A stretch of DNA of 64,000 nucleotides from Marinobacter adhaerens HP15 (GTDB lineage: Bacteria; Pseudomonadota; Gammaproteobacteria; Pseudomonadales; Oleiphilaceae): NCBI RefSeq assembly GCF_000166295.1, contig NC_017506.1, positions 1,116,001 through 1,180,000 on the forward strand, written 5' to 3'. This document shows, one piece after another, positions 28,608-38,226 of the stretch (its first letter is position 1; each line of letters begins with the position of its first letter). A program made the position numbers and the translations under genes. A model generated the notes under the pieces. That model did no database searches and was not told the DNA's origin. It was given only the letters and a program-made list of their open reading frames with translations.

Positions 28608-31600
28608 TCAGTTTTCTTTCTTTAAGCGAAACCAAAGGGCATAAAGCGCCGGGACAAACAGCAGCGTAATCAGAGTGCCGACTGCTATGCCTCCTATGAG
28701 CACATAGGCCAACGGCCCCCAGAACAGGTCAAAAGTCAGAGGTACAAACGCCAGAACCGCCGCCAGGGCAGTGAGGATTACGGGTCGGGCACGCTGAACT
28801 GCCGCTTCGACAACGGCTTCCCGGGCAGCCATCCCTGTTTTGAAGTTGTCCTGCACCTGCTGCGCCAGGATCATGGTATTTCTCATCAGGATTCCGCCCA
28901 GGCCAATCAGCCCCAGCAGTGCAGTAAAGCCAAAGGGTTGGTTAAACAACAGCAAAGCCAACACGGCGCCGATCAGACCCAGAGGCGCAGTGGCCAGAAC
29001 GGTCAATGTCCCGATAAATGAACGCATCTGAAGCATGATGAAGATCAACATCAAAGCCAACATCACCGGCTGTAATGTCTGGATGGACGCGTTGGCTTTG
29101 GCTGATTGCTCCACTGTACCGCCGATTTCAATACGATAACCCTGCGGTAACTGCTCACGCAGTTCTGTCATGGCACTCCAGATCTCCTTGGTGACATCCG
29201 GTGGCTGGGCATCTTCTACATCAGCCTGGACGGCCAGGAAGGGGTCACGGTTGTGACGCTTTATAACGGGGTCCTCATAACGAACCTGCCACTTGCCGAG
29301 TTGCTGAACGGAAAGTTTGCGGCCCTCGCGGGTTTTGATTTCAAGATCTCCAGGCATGATCATTTCCCTGCGGCCATTACGCGCTATCAGTTGAACGCTC
29401 CTTATGCCCTGGCGTAGCTCGGTGACGGCCACTCCGCGAAGTTGGAACTGGAGTTGCCGGGCAACCTCTGCCGGGGTCAGGCCCATCCAACCCAGATTTT
29501 CCGGATCCATATCAAGGTAGAGAGTAGGCACACGCTCATCCCATTCGAGATGCGGCATGACGATATTCGGATGCCCGGTCATTAGAGTCCGGATCTGGTG
29601 CGCGATCTCTCGGAGTTGATCGGATTCCGGACCCAACACACGAAAACTGACAGGCCAGACCACCGGGGGACCATACAGCAAACGTGTTACACGCACTCGT
29701 GCCTCCGGAAATTCACCTGCCGCGATTCTGGCTTCCAGCGCCGAGATGATGCGATCGCGTCCTTCAACGTCCTGCCCAATGGCAATCAACTTGGCAAATG
29801 CCGGATCCGGCTGCTCGGGGTTTGCCGATACGAAGAATCGGGGTGCACCGGCACCGATGTATGCAGAAAGGCTTTTCACCTCTGGCATGTCCATCAGGAT
29901 TGCTTCGAGGCGTCTGACACTTTGATCCGTGGTGGCGATAGCGCTCCCCTGCGGAGCAAAAACGCTGATCAAAACTTCGGGGCGATCAGAGCTGGGAAAA
30001 AATTGCTTCTGCACCTGAGTTGCCATACCGAAAGCACTGATCGCCAGCAAACCCAGTGTGATAAAAACGACGGTTCTCCGGTACTGTACACACGCTGTAA
30101 TCACTCCCCGCAAGCGCTGGTAAAAAGAGCTTTGGTAAAGGTCCTGACCAGCGTGTCCGGTGTAATCGGGCAAGAGCTTTACCCCCAGATAAGGTGTAAA
30201 GGTCACCGCCACCAACCACGAAATTAACAACGAAAAAGCCAGTACCCAAAAGATGTTGCCGGTATATTCCCCCACACCCGACTGGGCAAATCCGATGGGG
30301 ACAAATCCGGCCACCGTTACCAGTGTTCCGAACAGCATGGGTGCTGCTGTTACGCTCCAGGCATGACTGGCTGCCTGTACCCGGTCCCAACCCCTCTCCA
30401 TTTTCACAATCATCATTTCAATGGCGATGATCGCATCGTCCACTAACAGGCCCAGTGCGATAATCAACGCACCCAGGGTGATTCGGTCCAGGTTCATGCC
30501 CGCCATTTTCATCAATAAAAAGGTCAGGCCCAGAGTAATGGGAATCGCAATGCCCACCACCAAACCTGCACGCAGGCCGATCGCGAGTATGCTGACTCCC
30601 ATCACAACGGCCAGCGCTACCACAAACTTGACTTGAAAAAGATCAACCGCCTGAGTGATGGCTTCAGCCTGATCGGTCAGGGTCCGTATTGACATTCCCA
30701 GGGGGAGTCTGCCCTGTTCAGCTCTTACAAACTCGCGCAGCCGCTCACCAAACTCCAGGCCATTTTCGCCAGCACGCATGACGACGCCCAGGAGGATCGC
30801 ATCCTCACCGTTAGAGCGGACGATGTAGCTCAAAGGATCTTCATAACCCAAACTCACCTCGGCCAGATCGGACACGGTGATAAGCTGGTCGCCGATACGC
30901 AAAGGTACTGAGGTGAGGCGCTCAATGTCAGATAGATCAATGTTGCTGCGAACATAAACCCGCGGGCCGGCAAGATCAACAAAGCCAAGAGGCTGAAGAC
31001 GATTGTTGGCCTCTATCGCCTGAAAAACTGCTTCTGCCGACAAACCGAGGTTGTTGAGCCGGTCCTGATCAAATTCGAGATAAACCTGCTCAGGCCGCTC
31101 CGCCAAGAGCTGTGCTTTTTGCAAGCCGGGCAGCCGTTGCAAGCGATTCCGTATCGATTCTGCCTCGCGGGTCAGTTCACGCATTGGCATTCCGGGTGCC
31201 GTCAGCGCCAGCAGGGAGAAATACACATCCGAGAAATTATCGTTAACGATGGGGCCGATCACACCCCGGGGCAGGTTGGGTCTCTCATCGGACATGCGTT
31301 TGCGGACTTGATAGAAGAGGTCCGGCACTTTTTCACTCGGGGTAGAATCCTGGAATCGGATAAGCATGGTGGCTTGGCCGGGCCGAATGGTTGTTTCAAT
31401 GGTATCGGTATACGCCACCTCCTGGATTCGCTTTTCAAGACGATCTACGACCTGACGCTGCAGCACCTCGGGGGTTGCTCCTGGCCAGATTACAGAGACC
31501 ACCATCGCCCGGACGGTGAACGCAGGGTCCTCCGCCCGACCAAGGGACGAGAACGCATAGAATCCGGCAATAACGGACACCAAAAGAAAAAAGAGAGTGA

Positions 31601-31646
31601 CCGAACGCTCGCGCACTGCCAGCGCGGAAAGATTCGGTAAGCTCAT
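28608..31646 (-). CDS. RND-family efflux transporter (AcrB/HAE1-like inner-membrane pump)
   Basis: A 1012-residue proton-driven pump with the standard duplicated layout: one N-terminal membrane helix, a large periplasmic domain, helices 2-6, and the same again. The proton relay L-V-D-D-A-I-I-A-I-E in helix 4 and a helix-10 Lys-type segment are in place, along with the G-x-x-R-x-N-T motif (G-G-I-L-M-R-N-T-M). It overlaps the adaptor gene by four bases. No outer-membrane factor is present in this operon, so it probably uses a TolC-like channel elsewhere. The linked thioesterases and hydrolase suggest a lipid or hydrophobic acid substrate; that is inference. Confidence 0.92.
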   Translation of the reverse strand: MSLPNLSALAVRERSVTLFFLLVSVIAGFYAFSSLGRAEDPAFTVRAMVVSVIWPGATPEVLQRQVVDRLEKRIQEVAYTDTIETTIRPGQATMLIRFQDSTPSEKVPDLFYQVRKRMSDERPNLPRGVIGPIVNDNFSDVYFSLLALTAPGMPMRELTREAESIRNRLQRLPGLQKAQLLAERPEQVYLEFDQDRLNNLGLSAEAVFQAIEANNRLQPLGFVDLAGPRVYVRSNIDLSDIERLTSVPLRIGDQLITVSDLAEVSLGYEDPLSYIVRSNGEDAILLGVVMRAGENGLEFGERLREFVRAEQGRLPLGMSIRTLTDQAEAITQAVDLFQVKFVVALAVVMGVSILAIGLRAGLVVGIAIPITLGLTFLLMKMAGMNLDRITLGALIIALGLLVDDAIIAIEMMIVKMERGWDRVQAASHAWSVTAAPMLFGTLVTVAGFVPIGFAQSGVGEYTGNIFWVLAFSLLISWLVAVTFTPYLGVKLLPDYTGHAGQDLYQSSFYQRLRGVITACVQYRRTVVFITLGLLAISAFGMATQVQKQFFPSSDRPEVLISVFAPQGSAIATTDQSVRRLEAILMDMPEVKSLSAYIGAGAPRFFVSANPEQPDPAFAKLIAIGQDVEGRDRIISALEARIAAGEFPEARVRVTRLLYGPPVVWPVSFRVLGPESDQLREIAHQIRTLMTGHPNIVMPHLEWDERVPTLYLDMDPENLGWMGLTPAEVARQLQFQLRGVAVTELRQGIRSVQLIARNGRREMIMPGDLEIKTREGRKLSVQQLGKWQVRYEDPVIKRHNRDPFLAVQADVEDAQPPDVTKEIWSAMTELREQLPQGYRIEIGGTVEQSAKANASIQTLQPVMLALMLIFIMLQMRSFIGTLTVLATAPLGLIGAVLALLLFNQPFGFTALLGLIGLGGILMRNTMILAQQVQDNFKTGMAAREAVVEAAVQRARPVILTALAAVLAFVPLTFDLFWGPLAYVLIGGIAVGTLITLLFVPALYALWFRLKKEN

Positions 31647-32695
31647 TGAGTCAGCTCCCGCACCGCCATGCCACGCGTCAGCAGGTGTGTCCCCAATGCG
31701 ACGATGGACGTTCCCGCATTGATCTCGACCTTGATCTCCGCATACTCCTTACCCAAATCAATAACCTCGACCGCAAGGGGATTCACCGTGCCGTCGGAGA
31801 CCAACCAGACCTGCGGCGTTTGACCTCTCTCATCCAAGGCACCCAGCGGTACGCGATGGCTGGACTCGGTTTGCTTCTGTGCTAACCGGACACTCACCAC
31901 CGAACCCAAGGTTAAAGACGAGGGGTAGGGCCCCTCCAGGCTGTACCGAGCTCGCCAGCTTCTGCTTCTGGGGTCGGCCGCCCCGGCAATCTCCCTCAGA
32001 TTCATAGCGATCTGTTTGCCATTGGCTAACGGTAGATAACCGCGCCTAGGCGGGTTAATGCCCTCTGGCAAGAAAACCTCTACTTCCAGCAATTGATCTG
32101 CGGCCAGAACGGCAAGGGTTTGTCCGATACCCACAACCTGGCCGGGTTCGACGCTGACCTCAGTAATCACGCCTGCATTGGAGGCTTTTAGTTCCGCATA
32201 CCCCAGAGCATTCTGAGCCTGCTTGTTGCGTGAAGAGGCCGTTTCCAACTGACTGCGCGCCTCACGCTCTGCTAATTCAAGGCGTTGCAGGGTTTGTTCG
32301 CTGACAAACTGACGCTCCACGAGCTGCTGCTGGCGCTGGAGCTCATTGGTGGCAATTGCCAGGGCCGCTTCAGCACGCTTCAGATCCGCGGCGGCTCCCA
32401 CCGCCGTTGCTGCAAGGTCTCGTGTATCGAGCTTGAACAATAAGTCGCCTTTTTCCACGCGCTGACCGGGATCGATGAAGCGCTGTTGAACCCGACCGGC
32501 GATCTGAAAGGCCTGAGGAACTTCGTGGCGGCCTCGCAAGGTTCCTGAAAATCTCTGCGCTGTTGGGCCAGCCTCCTTTAGTTCCACTGTTTTCACCCAA
32601 GGGATATGGGCGGGGGCCTCTGGGGGCGGTTCCGAAGACTGCTGACAACCAGACAAAATAAGGAGCGAGATCAACAGTGTCAGAATACAGCGCAT
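31643..32695 (-). CDS. RND efflux periplasmic adaptor (membrane fusion lipoprotein)
   Basis: A 350-residue adaptor with a lipoprotein signal (L-I-L-S-G-C near residue 16), followed by barrel-sandwich (lipoyl) halves around I-D-P-G-Q-R-V-E-K-G-D-L-L-F-K-L-D and V-S-V-E-P-G-Q-V-V, with a coiled-coil hairpin between. It would link the inner-membrane pump to an outer-membrane channel. ATG 32695 is preferred because it places the lipobox properly; the frame extends upstream but would give an odd non-signal N-terminus. Confidence 0.9.
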   Translation of the reverse strand: MRCILTLLISLLILSGCQQSSEPPPEAPAHIPWVKTVELKEAGPTAQRFSGTLRGRHEVPQAFQIAGRVQQRFIDPGQRVEKGDLLFKLDTRDLAATAVGAAADLKRAEAALAIATNELQRQQQLVERQFVSEQTLQRLELAEREARSQLETASSRNKQAQNALGYAELKASNAGVITEVSVEPGQVVGIGQTLAVLAADQLLEVEVFLPEGINPPRRGYLPLANGKQIAMNLREIAGAADPRSRSWRARYSLEGPYPSSLTLGSVVSVRLAQKQTESSHRVPLGALDERGQTPQVWLVSDGTVNPLAVEVIDLGKEYAEIKVEINAGTSIVALGTHLLTRGMAVRELTQ

Positions 32696-32732
32696 GGCAG
32701 GTGTCCCAATTGGCAAAATCCAGGTGTGGGTA

Positions 32733-33635
32733 TCAGTTCTCGCGGTAGCCGGACCAAGCAAGTTGCAGGATGGCATCGCGAACGATTTTTGTTTGCTCCA
32801 TGGGCAGAAAATGAGTCGTACCTTCAAGAACCCTCACGTCAGCCGAAGGCAGCAGGGTCTGCAGGCGTTTTCGCGCCGCCGGCGAGAAGGTTGACCCGCG
32901 TTCCGCAGCTAGCGCGATAACCGGGCACTGCAACTGACGAATACCAGGCCAGGGGTTGTGTTCGGTATGGGCAAAGGTGGTGCTTTCCCACTCCGGCGCA
33001 CACGCCAGCCGAACTTGATTGCCCTGTGGCAGAAAGGCGTGTTGGACGTAAGCTTCCAGCCACGCTTCGGGCCAGGCTTTGAAGCCACCGCGGCCACGAT
33101 AGTTGTCCAGCGCAGCAGCGTGCGAGTCGAATACCCTGCGCCGACGTGCCGCTCCGGCAGCCAGTGACAAACGATGTGACTGGCGTAACAGCTTGGCCAG
33201 CCAAAGCTTCAGGCCCTGTCCCGGATCCATGATCACGGGCTCAGCCAGAATCAGACCCAGCACTTTGTCTGGCCGTCGGGCAGCGGCCATTATGCTGGTG
33301 GTCGCACCGATGGAATGTCCGGCAAGCCAGACCGGCTCGTCCAGGCTTTCCAGCAGAGCGGCCATGTCGCGATAGTAGGTTTCCCAGCCCCGGAATGTCG
33401 AAACGTTTGCCGCACCGGCGCTGGCCCCATGCCCGCGCATGTCCCAGGCCAGGACATTGAAATTCGTGGCAAGTTCGTCAAGGAGGGGGTGATACAAGCG
33501 GCCATGGTAACCCGTTGCATGCGCCCAGTGCAGCGTGGGGCGCGCTTGAGATTGCGGCCAGCGCCACAGTGCGATCTCCGCGCCATCCGGCGACTGGAAC
33601 TCGTCGCGTTCAGGTTTGTTGTGCTGGTTGTTCAT
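32733..33635 (-). CDS. Alpha/beta hydrolase
   Basis: A 300-residue hydrolase with the H-W-A-H-A-T-G oxyanion segment, the nucleophile elbow G-H-S-I-G-A (Ser), and a C-terminal G-T-T-H-F-L-P-M-E histidine region, so a Ser-Asp-His triad is likely. The substrate is unknown; ester or lactone hydrolysis is typical of the fold. It overlaps the upstream thioesterase gene by 26 bases and precedes the adaptor by 37, so all five minus-strand genes look like one operon under the divergent TetR regulator. Confidence 0.85.
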   Translation of the reverse strand: MNNQHNKPERDEFQSPDGAEIALWRWPQSQARPTLHWAHATGYHGRLYHPLLDELATNFNVLAWDMRGHGASAGAANVSTFRGWETYYRDMAALLESLDEPVWLAGHSIGATTSIMAAARRPDKVLGLILAEPVIMDPGQGLKLWLAKLLRQSHRLSLAAGAARRRRVFDSHAAALDNYRGRGGFKAWPEAWLEAYVQHAFLPQGNQVRLACAPEWESTTFAHTEHNPWPGIRQLQCPVIALAAERGSTFSPAARKRLQTLLPSADVRVLEGTTHFLPMEQTKIVRDAILQLAWSGYREN

Positions 33636-34116
33636 GAAGATCTTCTTGTTTGACGGCGATTGTCGGGAGCAACAACTGGACCTGACCGCTGGCGATCGGT
33701 TTGCTCTTATCGCTCTGCCAGCAGATCACCCGGACCAGGCTGGTCCGCCTGCCTTGCCGAACAATGTCGGCGCTGGCGAAAGTCGATCGGGCCTTCGCGG
33801 AGCGAAGGTAGTTAACGTGGCTATCCAGAATGCGTGGGCAACGTTTGCCTGTATCCTGGCTTTGCGCAGCAACCCGCGCGGTGAGTTCGATCAGGGCGCC
33901 GAGCACGCCGCCGTGGAGGGCGGGTAGCATAAAGTTGCCAATCAGCGCCTCACGACAGGGCATATGAACCAATAGACCTGCATCGCCGCGTTGAACCTCA
34001 AGCCCAAGATGCCGTGCGTAGGGAGTGCGCTCCAGCAGGGCCTGCCAGTCGGCATATTCTTTCCCGCTTTCGGTAGGGCCTGAGATGGGTTGTGCCGAAT
34101 CGCTGATCGTGCTCAT
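33610..34116 (-). CDS. Hotdog-fold thioesterase (PaaI/DUF4442-type)
   Basis: A 168-residue PaaI-type hotdog protein likely to hydrolyse acyl-CoA or aryl-CoA thioesters. The L-P-A-L-H-G-G-V-L-G-A-L-I-E segment is the hotdog helix with the usual H-G-G-x motif and catalytic acid region, and D-S-H-V-N-Y-L-R forms the following strand. It overlaps its neighbours at both ends. The pairing of two such genes suggests a heterodimer or successive substrates. Confidence 0.82.
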   Translation of the reverse strand: MSTISDSAQPISGPTESGKEYADWQALLERTPYARHLGLEVQRGDAGLLVHMPCREALIGNFMLPALHGGVLGALIELTARVAAQSQDTGKRCPRILDSHVNYLRSAKARSTFASADIVRQGRRTSLVRVICWQSDKSKPIASGQVQLLLPTIAVKQEDLHEQPAQQT

Positions 34117-34598
34117 GCACCCTCCCTTCCTCGTCCACCTGCATGGAATTTCTGGCCCTGGGTGTTACGCATGAAGGTGGCGTTTGCCGTCGCTAACAGC
34201 TCACGATTGCCCTCACTGAAGATGTCGCAATGGATGAACGCGACCTCGTCCGTTAAATGACGACAGGTGGCCACCGCTAACAGGGCACTTTCGCCGCTGG
34301 CAGGGCGCAAGTAATCCATGCGTAAATCCAGCGTGGCGATGGGTGACAACTCCCGGGCCTCTGCAAATACCGCCAGTCCGCTTGCCGAGTCTGCCAGCGA
34401 GTAGAGCACGCTGGTGCAGATTTCTTCCGTATTATCTTCGGCGAACATCCACGGCTGTGTGGTCACGCTCATGCAGACCTGGTTTCCGTTCACAGACACA
34501 ACCTGCATACCCAGATCCCTGCCGTGGGGAACTTGTTCGGTGAACTGCCACGCCGTCGTCACAGCGTCCCTGTGCTGAACTCTGTTCGACTCCGTCAT
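34113..34598 (-). CDS. Hotdog-fold thioesterase, second copy (PaaI-type)
   Basis: A 161-residue hotdog protein related to the next gene, with the strand L-D-L-R-M-D-Y-L-R-P-A matching its partner's D-S-H-V-N-Y-L-R. The H-G-G motif is not evident in the central helix (S-V-L-Y-S-L-A-D-S-A-S-G here), so it may be a non-catalytic partner or use an acidic residue. It is the first gene of the minus-strand unit opposite the TetR gene. Confidence 0.75.
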   Translation of the reverse strand: MTESNRVQHRDAVTTAWQFTEQVPHGRDLGMQVVSVNGNQVCMSVTTQPWMFAEDNTEEICTSVLYSLADSASGLAVFAEARELSPIATLDLRMDYLRPASGESALLAVATCRHLTDEVAFIHCDIFSEGNRELLATANATFMRNTQGQKFHAGGRGREGA

Positions 34599-34709
34599 CA
34601 GATCTGCGCACCCCGGTTAGCATTTAGCATAGAGGCGGTAATGCTGGGAAACAGCTGATTTTTATAGGTCATTGTCATGTCATTTTTTCCGAATAACATT
34701 GTTTTTGGA

Positions 34710-34733
34710 TTTTGGTTGGTTAACCAACCAAAA
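34710..34733. promoter_or_regulatory. Perfect 24-base palindrome, probable TetR operator
   Basis: TTTTGGTTGGTT is followed directly by its exact reverse complement. It lies between the divergent thioesterase and TetR genes (112 and 123 bases from their starts), the usual site for a TetR-family operator. An autoregulated divergent control region is likely. Confidence 0.8.
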
Positions 34734-34855
34734 GTCAAGAATCTGCTAATGCAAATGGCACGCTACCTGTGAAATGGCGTACGATCAGTGCAACGAGTCA
34801 GATGGTGGCCGCTCTGATGAATAACAAACTGGCTTGCTGAGGAGATGTTTAAGCC

Positions 34856-35470
34856 ATGGTTGACAGACAGGTTACTCCTGCAAGCAAACTAGGCGATCAC
34901 GCCGATGTATTGTCTAACGCAGCCCGGCTTTTTCGTGAGAAAGGGTTCGAGAAGACCTCGCTCAAGGAGATTGCCGAGGCCTGCAATATGCTACCCGGGA
35001 GTCTGTATTATCGTTACAGCGCCAAGGAAACGCTGCTTGTCGAGCTGATGCGCCGGGGAGTCGACCTGGTTACCGCAGAGGTCGGGTCGGCTTACGCCAG
35101 CTCGGATGACCCGGTGGAGCGATTGCGCCTTTGTATCAACGCGCATCTGCGGGCGCTGTTGGTTGATTCGGACGCGGTTTACGTGCTGTTGTTTGAATGG
35201 CGAGCGCTTGGCCCGGAGGCTCGCGAGGACATCATCGAACTGCGTGATCAGTACGAGTCCCTGTGGGCCGGTATCCTTGAAACAATGATTGAACAGGGCG
35301 TGATCCGGAAGAACGTTGACGGCCGTTTGCTCCGCCTGATCGGCCTTGGGGCGCTCAACTGGGTTGCAACCTGGTTCGACCCGAACGGGACCCAATCCCT
35401 TGATGCCATCGGTGACCTAATCTGGCAGATCGCCATAGACGGTGTGATCAGTAAAGATGTTCAAGTTTAG
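34856..35470 (+). CDS. TetR-family transcriptional regulator
   Basis: A 204-residue repressor with an N-terminal helix-turn-helix: A-A-R-L-F-R-E-K-G-F-E-K-T-S-L-K-E-I-A-E-A-C-N-M-L-P-G-S-L-Y-Y-R-Y. The C-terminal half would bind an inducer, perhaps an acyl-CoA given the controlled thioesterases. AGGAG precedes the ATG. It is divergent from the hotdog-hydrolase-RND unit, with the 24-base palindrome between. It converges with the LpxR-like gene, 15 bases away. Confidence 0.9.
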   Translation: MVDRQVTPASKLGDHADVLSNAARLFREKGFEKTSLKEIAEACNMLPGSLYYRYSAKETLLVELMRRGVDLVTAEVGSAYASSDDPVERLRLCINAHLRALLVDSDAVYVLLFEWRALGPEAREDIIELRDQYESLWAGILETMIEQGVIRKNVDGRLLRLIGLGALNWVATWFDPNGTQSLDAIGDLIWQIAIDGVISKDVQV

Positions 35471-35485
35471 CGGTTAGATCAGGGA

Positions 35486-36484
35486 CTACAAAGCCCAACT
35501 GAAAGAAAGCGTACCAAAGCTGAAATTCTTCTGGTTACGCTGTTTTTCCCCCGTTTTGGCTCGAAAAACCAACGCCATTTGAAGGTTGTCCCATTGTCTG
35601 GTCGCGCCGAGTCCAATCTGGCCGAGAAGGGGGCTCTCACTGAACCGGTAAGGTCCGGAATTGTTTTCCAGATAGGAATAGGCAATGTACTCAACCCCCA
35701 GCCCTACGAAGACTGACCAGGCGGTCCTTGAGTCGCTGAAAGATCCCGGCAATGCGATGGTAGAGGAACTGCCGGCATAATCCGGAATGAAATTGTCCGA
35801 CAGGTTGCGGCCGATTCGCCAGACGGCGCCAGCCGACGCAGACGTTTGAAAACTGGAAAGTATCCCGGACCCAACGGCTGAAAACTGTTGTTCAAGGTCG
35901 TCGGGCTGCCCGAACTGCCACAGTTTGCGTCCATGTTCCGCCGTCAGACCACCAACGACATCGGTCCCAAGTTGATTATCCCAGCCCTTGGGGGGCTCGC
36001 TCCCGGTGATTTTGTGCACCAACTTCTGGCTGGCTTTAGCCCCGCTTTCGGGGCCAACGACGCCGATTTGGGCACCAAACCCTGTTATCCTGTCGGCGTC
36101 CCAGCTCCAGAGCGTGGCGCCCACTGAGAGGTAACCAGCGTAAGGAATATCATTGAATTGAGGCTCTGTTCGGCTGAGATCCTCTGGAGTTACCATCAAC
36201 TGTCGCAGGCTGAAACTCAATGCATGGTCACGGCTGTTTGAGCCAATTCCCGGAAGAAAAGAGAGATGGTCCCGGGCGGCAACTGCCAGGCGGGCAGAGC
36301 CGGTGTCGGAGGTTTCGGCTGATGATGTCAAATACGACAGGCCTACCCCGTTGGTGTAGCCGCGATCGCTACCGGTAAACAGATCATTATCCCAGGCGAT
36401 GTTGAAAATATCGGCTGTGGTGGAAAGCGGTAGAAACATAAGGGTGAAGCCAAAAGGGGCAAACGAAGCGCGGTCATACACCAT
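35486..36484 (-). CDS. LpxR-family outer-membrane lipid A deacylase-like protein (DUF2219)
   Basis: A 332-residue beta-barrel protein with N-terminal signal-like sequence. The W-D-N-D-L-F-T-G-S-D-R-G-Y-T-N-G motif (Asn-Asp Ca/catalytic site), the I-P-Y-A-G-Y-L segment, and Q-K-L-V-H-K-I-T-G with the likely catalytic His are LpxR hallmarks. LpxR removes the 3'-acyloxyacyl group of lipid A. The protein ends in hydrophobic residues as outer-membrane proteins do. Confidence 0.82.
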   Translation of the reverse strand: MVYDRASFAPFGFTLMFLPLSTTADIFNIAWDNDLFTGSDRGYTNGVGLSYLTSSAETSDTGSARLAVAARDHLSFLPGIGSNSRDHALSFSLRQLMVTPEDLSRTEPQFNDIPYAGYLSVGATLWSWDADRITGFGAQIGVVGPESGAKASQKLVHKITGSEPPKGWDNQLGTDVVGGLTAEHGRKLWQFGQPDDLEQQFSAVGSGILSSFQTSASAGAVWRIGRNLSDNFIPDYAGSSSTIALPGSFSDSRTAWSVFVGLGVEYIAYSYLENNSGPYRFSESPLLGQIGLGATRQWDNLQMALVFRAKTGEKQRNQKNFSFGTLSFSWAL

Positions 36485-36538
36485 TGAAGCTCCAAAAGGT
36501 AGGTTGCAAACTGATGTTAGCAGGTTTTCGCTAAGGAA

Positions 36539-36900
36539 CGTCTGAATAACCGCAGATTTTTGCTGATATGGTTTTGAAGCAGCAAAAACCAGGAATTTCA
36601 GACGCTATTACCCCGTTATTAGTGTGTTTTTGCCCGTTTACCGCCAGTTTGGCGGAAAACAGGCGCACTGGCCCCACGCCAGCATGTATTTTCGCCAATC
36701 AGCAGGTTGCTGAACGCGGCCAGTAAATGCAGCCGGTTATTGTTCTATGCAAGGCCGCGATAGCAGCTCTTGCTATAACCGAAGACCTGCTTGATGTACC
36801 GGAACGGATGCTCCACTTTGGTGCGCACACTGGCTTTGATTTTCTCGGCTTTCAGCCTGTCTGCATCCAGCTTCTTCCGGGTGCCAGGCCCGGTTGTCCA
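36539..36900 (-). mobile_element. IS5-family element remnant (transposase C-terminus)
   Basis: On the minus strand, K-A-S-V-R-T-K-V-E-H-P-F-R-Y-I-K and Y-R-G-L-A are the C-terminal signature of IS5-type transposases, containing the final catalytic Glu. One in-frame stop follows Y-R-G-L-A, after which the tail N-N-R-L-H-L-L-A-A-F-S-N-L continues. The outer end shows CGTCTGAA at 36539 matching TTTCAGACG at 36597-36605 in inverse, with a further TTTTTGCTG/CAGCAAAAA hairpin. The N-terminal two-thirds are missing. Confidence 0.75.
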
Positions 36901-37665
36901 TGCGTCCGCGTTGCACCGCCGGTCGCTCAGCAATCTCATGGGTCCAGCGCAGCACATTGGTATAGGTGTGGGTTTCCAGGAATTCCGCCGCCTCGTAGAT
37001 TTTGTTGGCGACCAGGGCACCGTACCAGGGCCAGATGGCCATGTCGGCAATGGTGTATTCGTTTCCGGCAATGAAGCGGTTATCGGCAAGGCGACGATCG
37101 AGCACATCTAGCTGACGTTTCACTTCCATGGCGAAACGGTTGATGGGGTACTCGTATTTCTCAGGCGCGTAGGCATAAAAATGACCAAAGCCACCCCCTA
37201 GCATGAGTGCGCTGCCCATCTGCCAGAAGAGCCAGGAGAGACACTCGGCGCGTTCGGCGGTGTCCGTGGGGATAAAGGCATTAAATTTTTCCGCCAGATA
37301 AAGCAGGATGGCGCCGGATTCGAACACCCGGATGGACGGTGACACACTCTGGTCCAGAAGCGCGGGAATCTTGGAGTTGGGTTTGATCTTCACAAAGCCG
37401 CTGCCGAACTGCTCGCCTTCAATAGTGCGGATTAGGTAAGCATCGTATTCCGCTCCCCCCCAAAGCTTTTCGACAGTAGCTCCTCCAGCATGATCGTAAC
37501 TTTGACCCCATTGGGCGTAGCCAGGGAGTATAGTTGCAATGGGTGCTTTCCGACAGGCAGCTCTTGATCATGGGTGGGTCCGGGGATTGGCCGGTTTATG
37601 TTGGCAAACTTGCCACCGCTCGCCGCATCCCATTTCCAGACTCTTGGTGGGGTATCATTGCTCAT
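36893..37665 (-). pseudogene. yghU: Glutathione S-transferase, YghU-like, frameshifted and 3'-truncated
   Basis: YghU is a GSH-dependent disulfide reductase-type GST. The first frame from ATG 37665 has the thioredoxin-like part (H-P-L-Q-L-Y-S-L-A-T-P-N-G-V-K-V-T-I-M-L-E-E-L-L). It breaks near 37450-37475 beside a four-A and a seven-G run, and the next frame resumes N-P-N-S-K-I-P-A-L-type text and the helical domain (G-G-G-F-G-H-F-Y). The C-terminus runs into the IS5-like remnant after A-V-Q-R-G-R. Both lesions make it non-functional. Confidence 0.85.
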
Positions 37666-38032
37666 AGAACTGCTCTCACTCTGTTGAAGGAAGTTTTACG
37701 GATGAATCCGTACCGGCGTAACTCCCGGGTACCAGACCGGCCATCGCGCCCGGCTCACCAACCAGGCCCTGCATGACTCCCTCTCTGTTACGCTCAGGCT
37801 GGTTCCGCGTCGCCGACGGCTCAACTCGGGTCCCGGCCAGCTTCATGGTAATCGGTTAGCCAACTCACGTGAGCCTTCATCAAGGCGGCATCATGGATGG
37901 TCACCGCCGGCCCTGGACAAGCAACGCCAGACTGTTCCAGTTGGGCACTGCCCGACCGGTCTCCGCCTTGGTGGGGCACCGCCCCGGGAATACATTGACA
38001 TCCGGTCCCCGAAGAATAGCCAGTACCTGCGC

Positions 38033-38150
38033 ACCCTCACCAATGCTATCTCGCTGAGTTCGAATACCGCTTTACTCGGCGCTACGATCTAAACGCCATG
38101 CTTCCGCGGTTCCTGACAGTGGCAGCCCGTACACCGCCTATGTTCTAAAG
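38033..38150 (+). pseudogene. IS1595-type transposase C-terminal remnant
   Basis: The frame reads Y-L-A-E-F-E-Y-R-F-T-R-R-Y-D-L and V-A-A-R-T-P-P-M before a stop, the conserved C-terminus of ISXO2/IS1595-type transposases. The region 37666-38030 upstream contains no clear gene and may hold degraded sequence of the same element. Confidence 0.7.
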
Positions 38151-38226
38151 GCCGCTAAAGAAAGATGCCTGACTCTTATGCGTAATCAGGATAGTATTTA
38201 TTGGAATTCGTTCTTACTGACCTATA

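Noticed and set aside
29598..30227. 209-codon plus-strand frame inside the RND gene
   Set aside because: Antisense shadow, no start signals.
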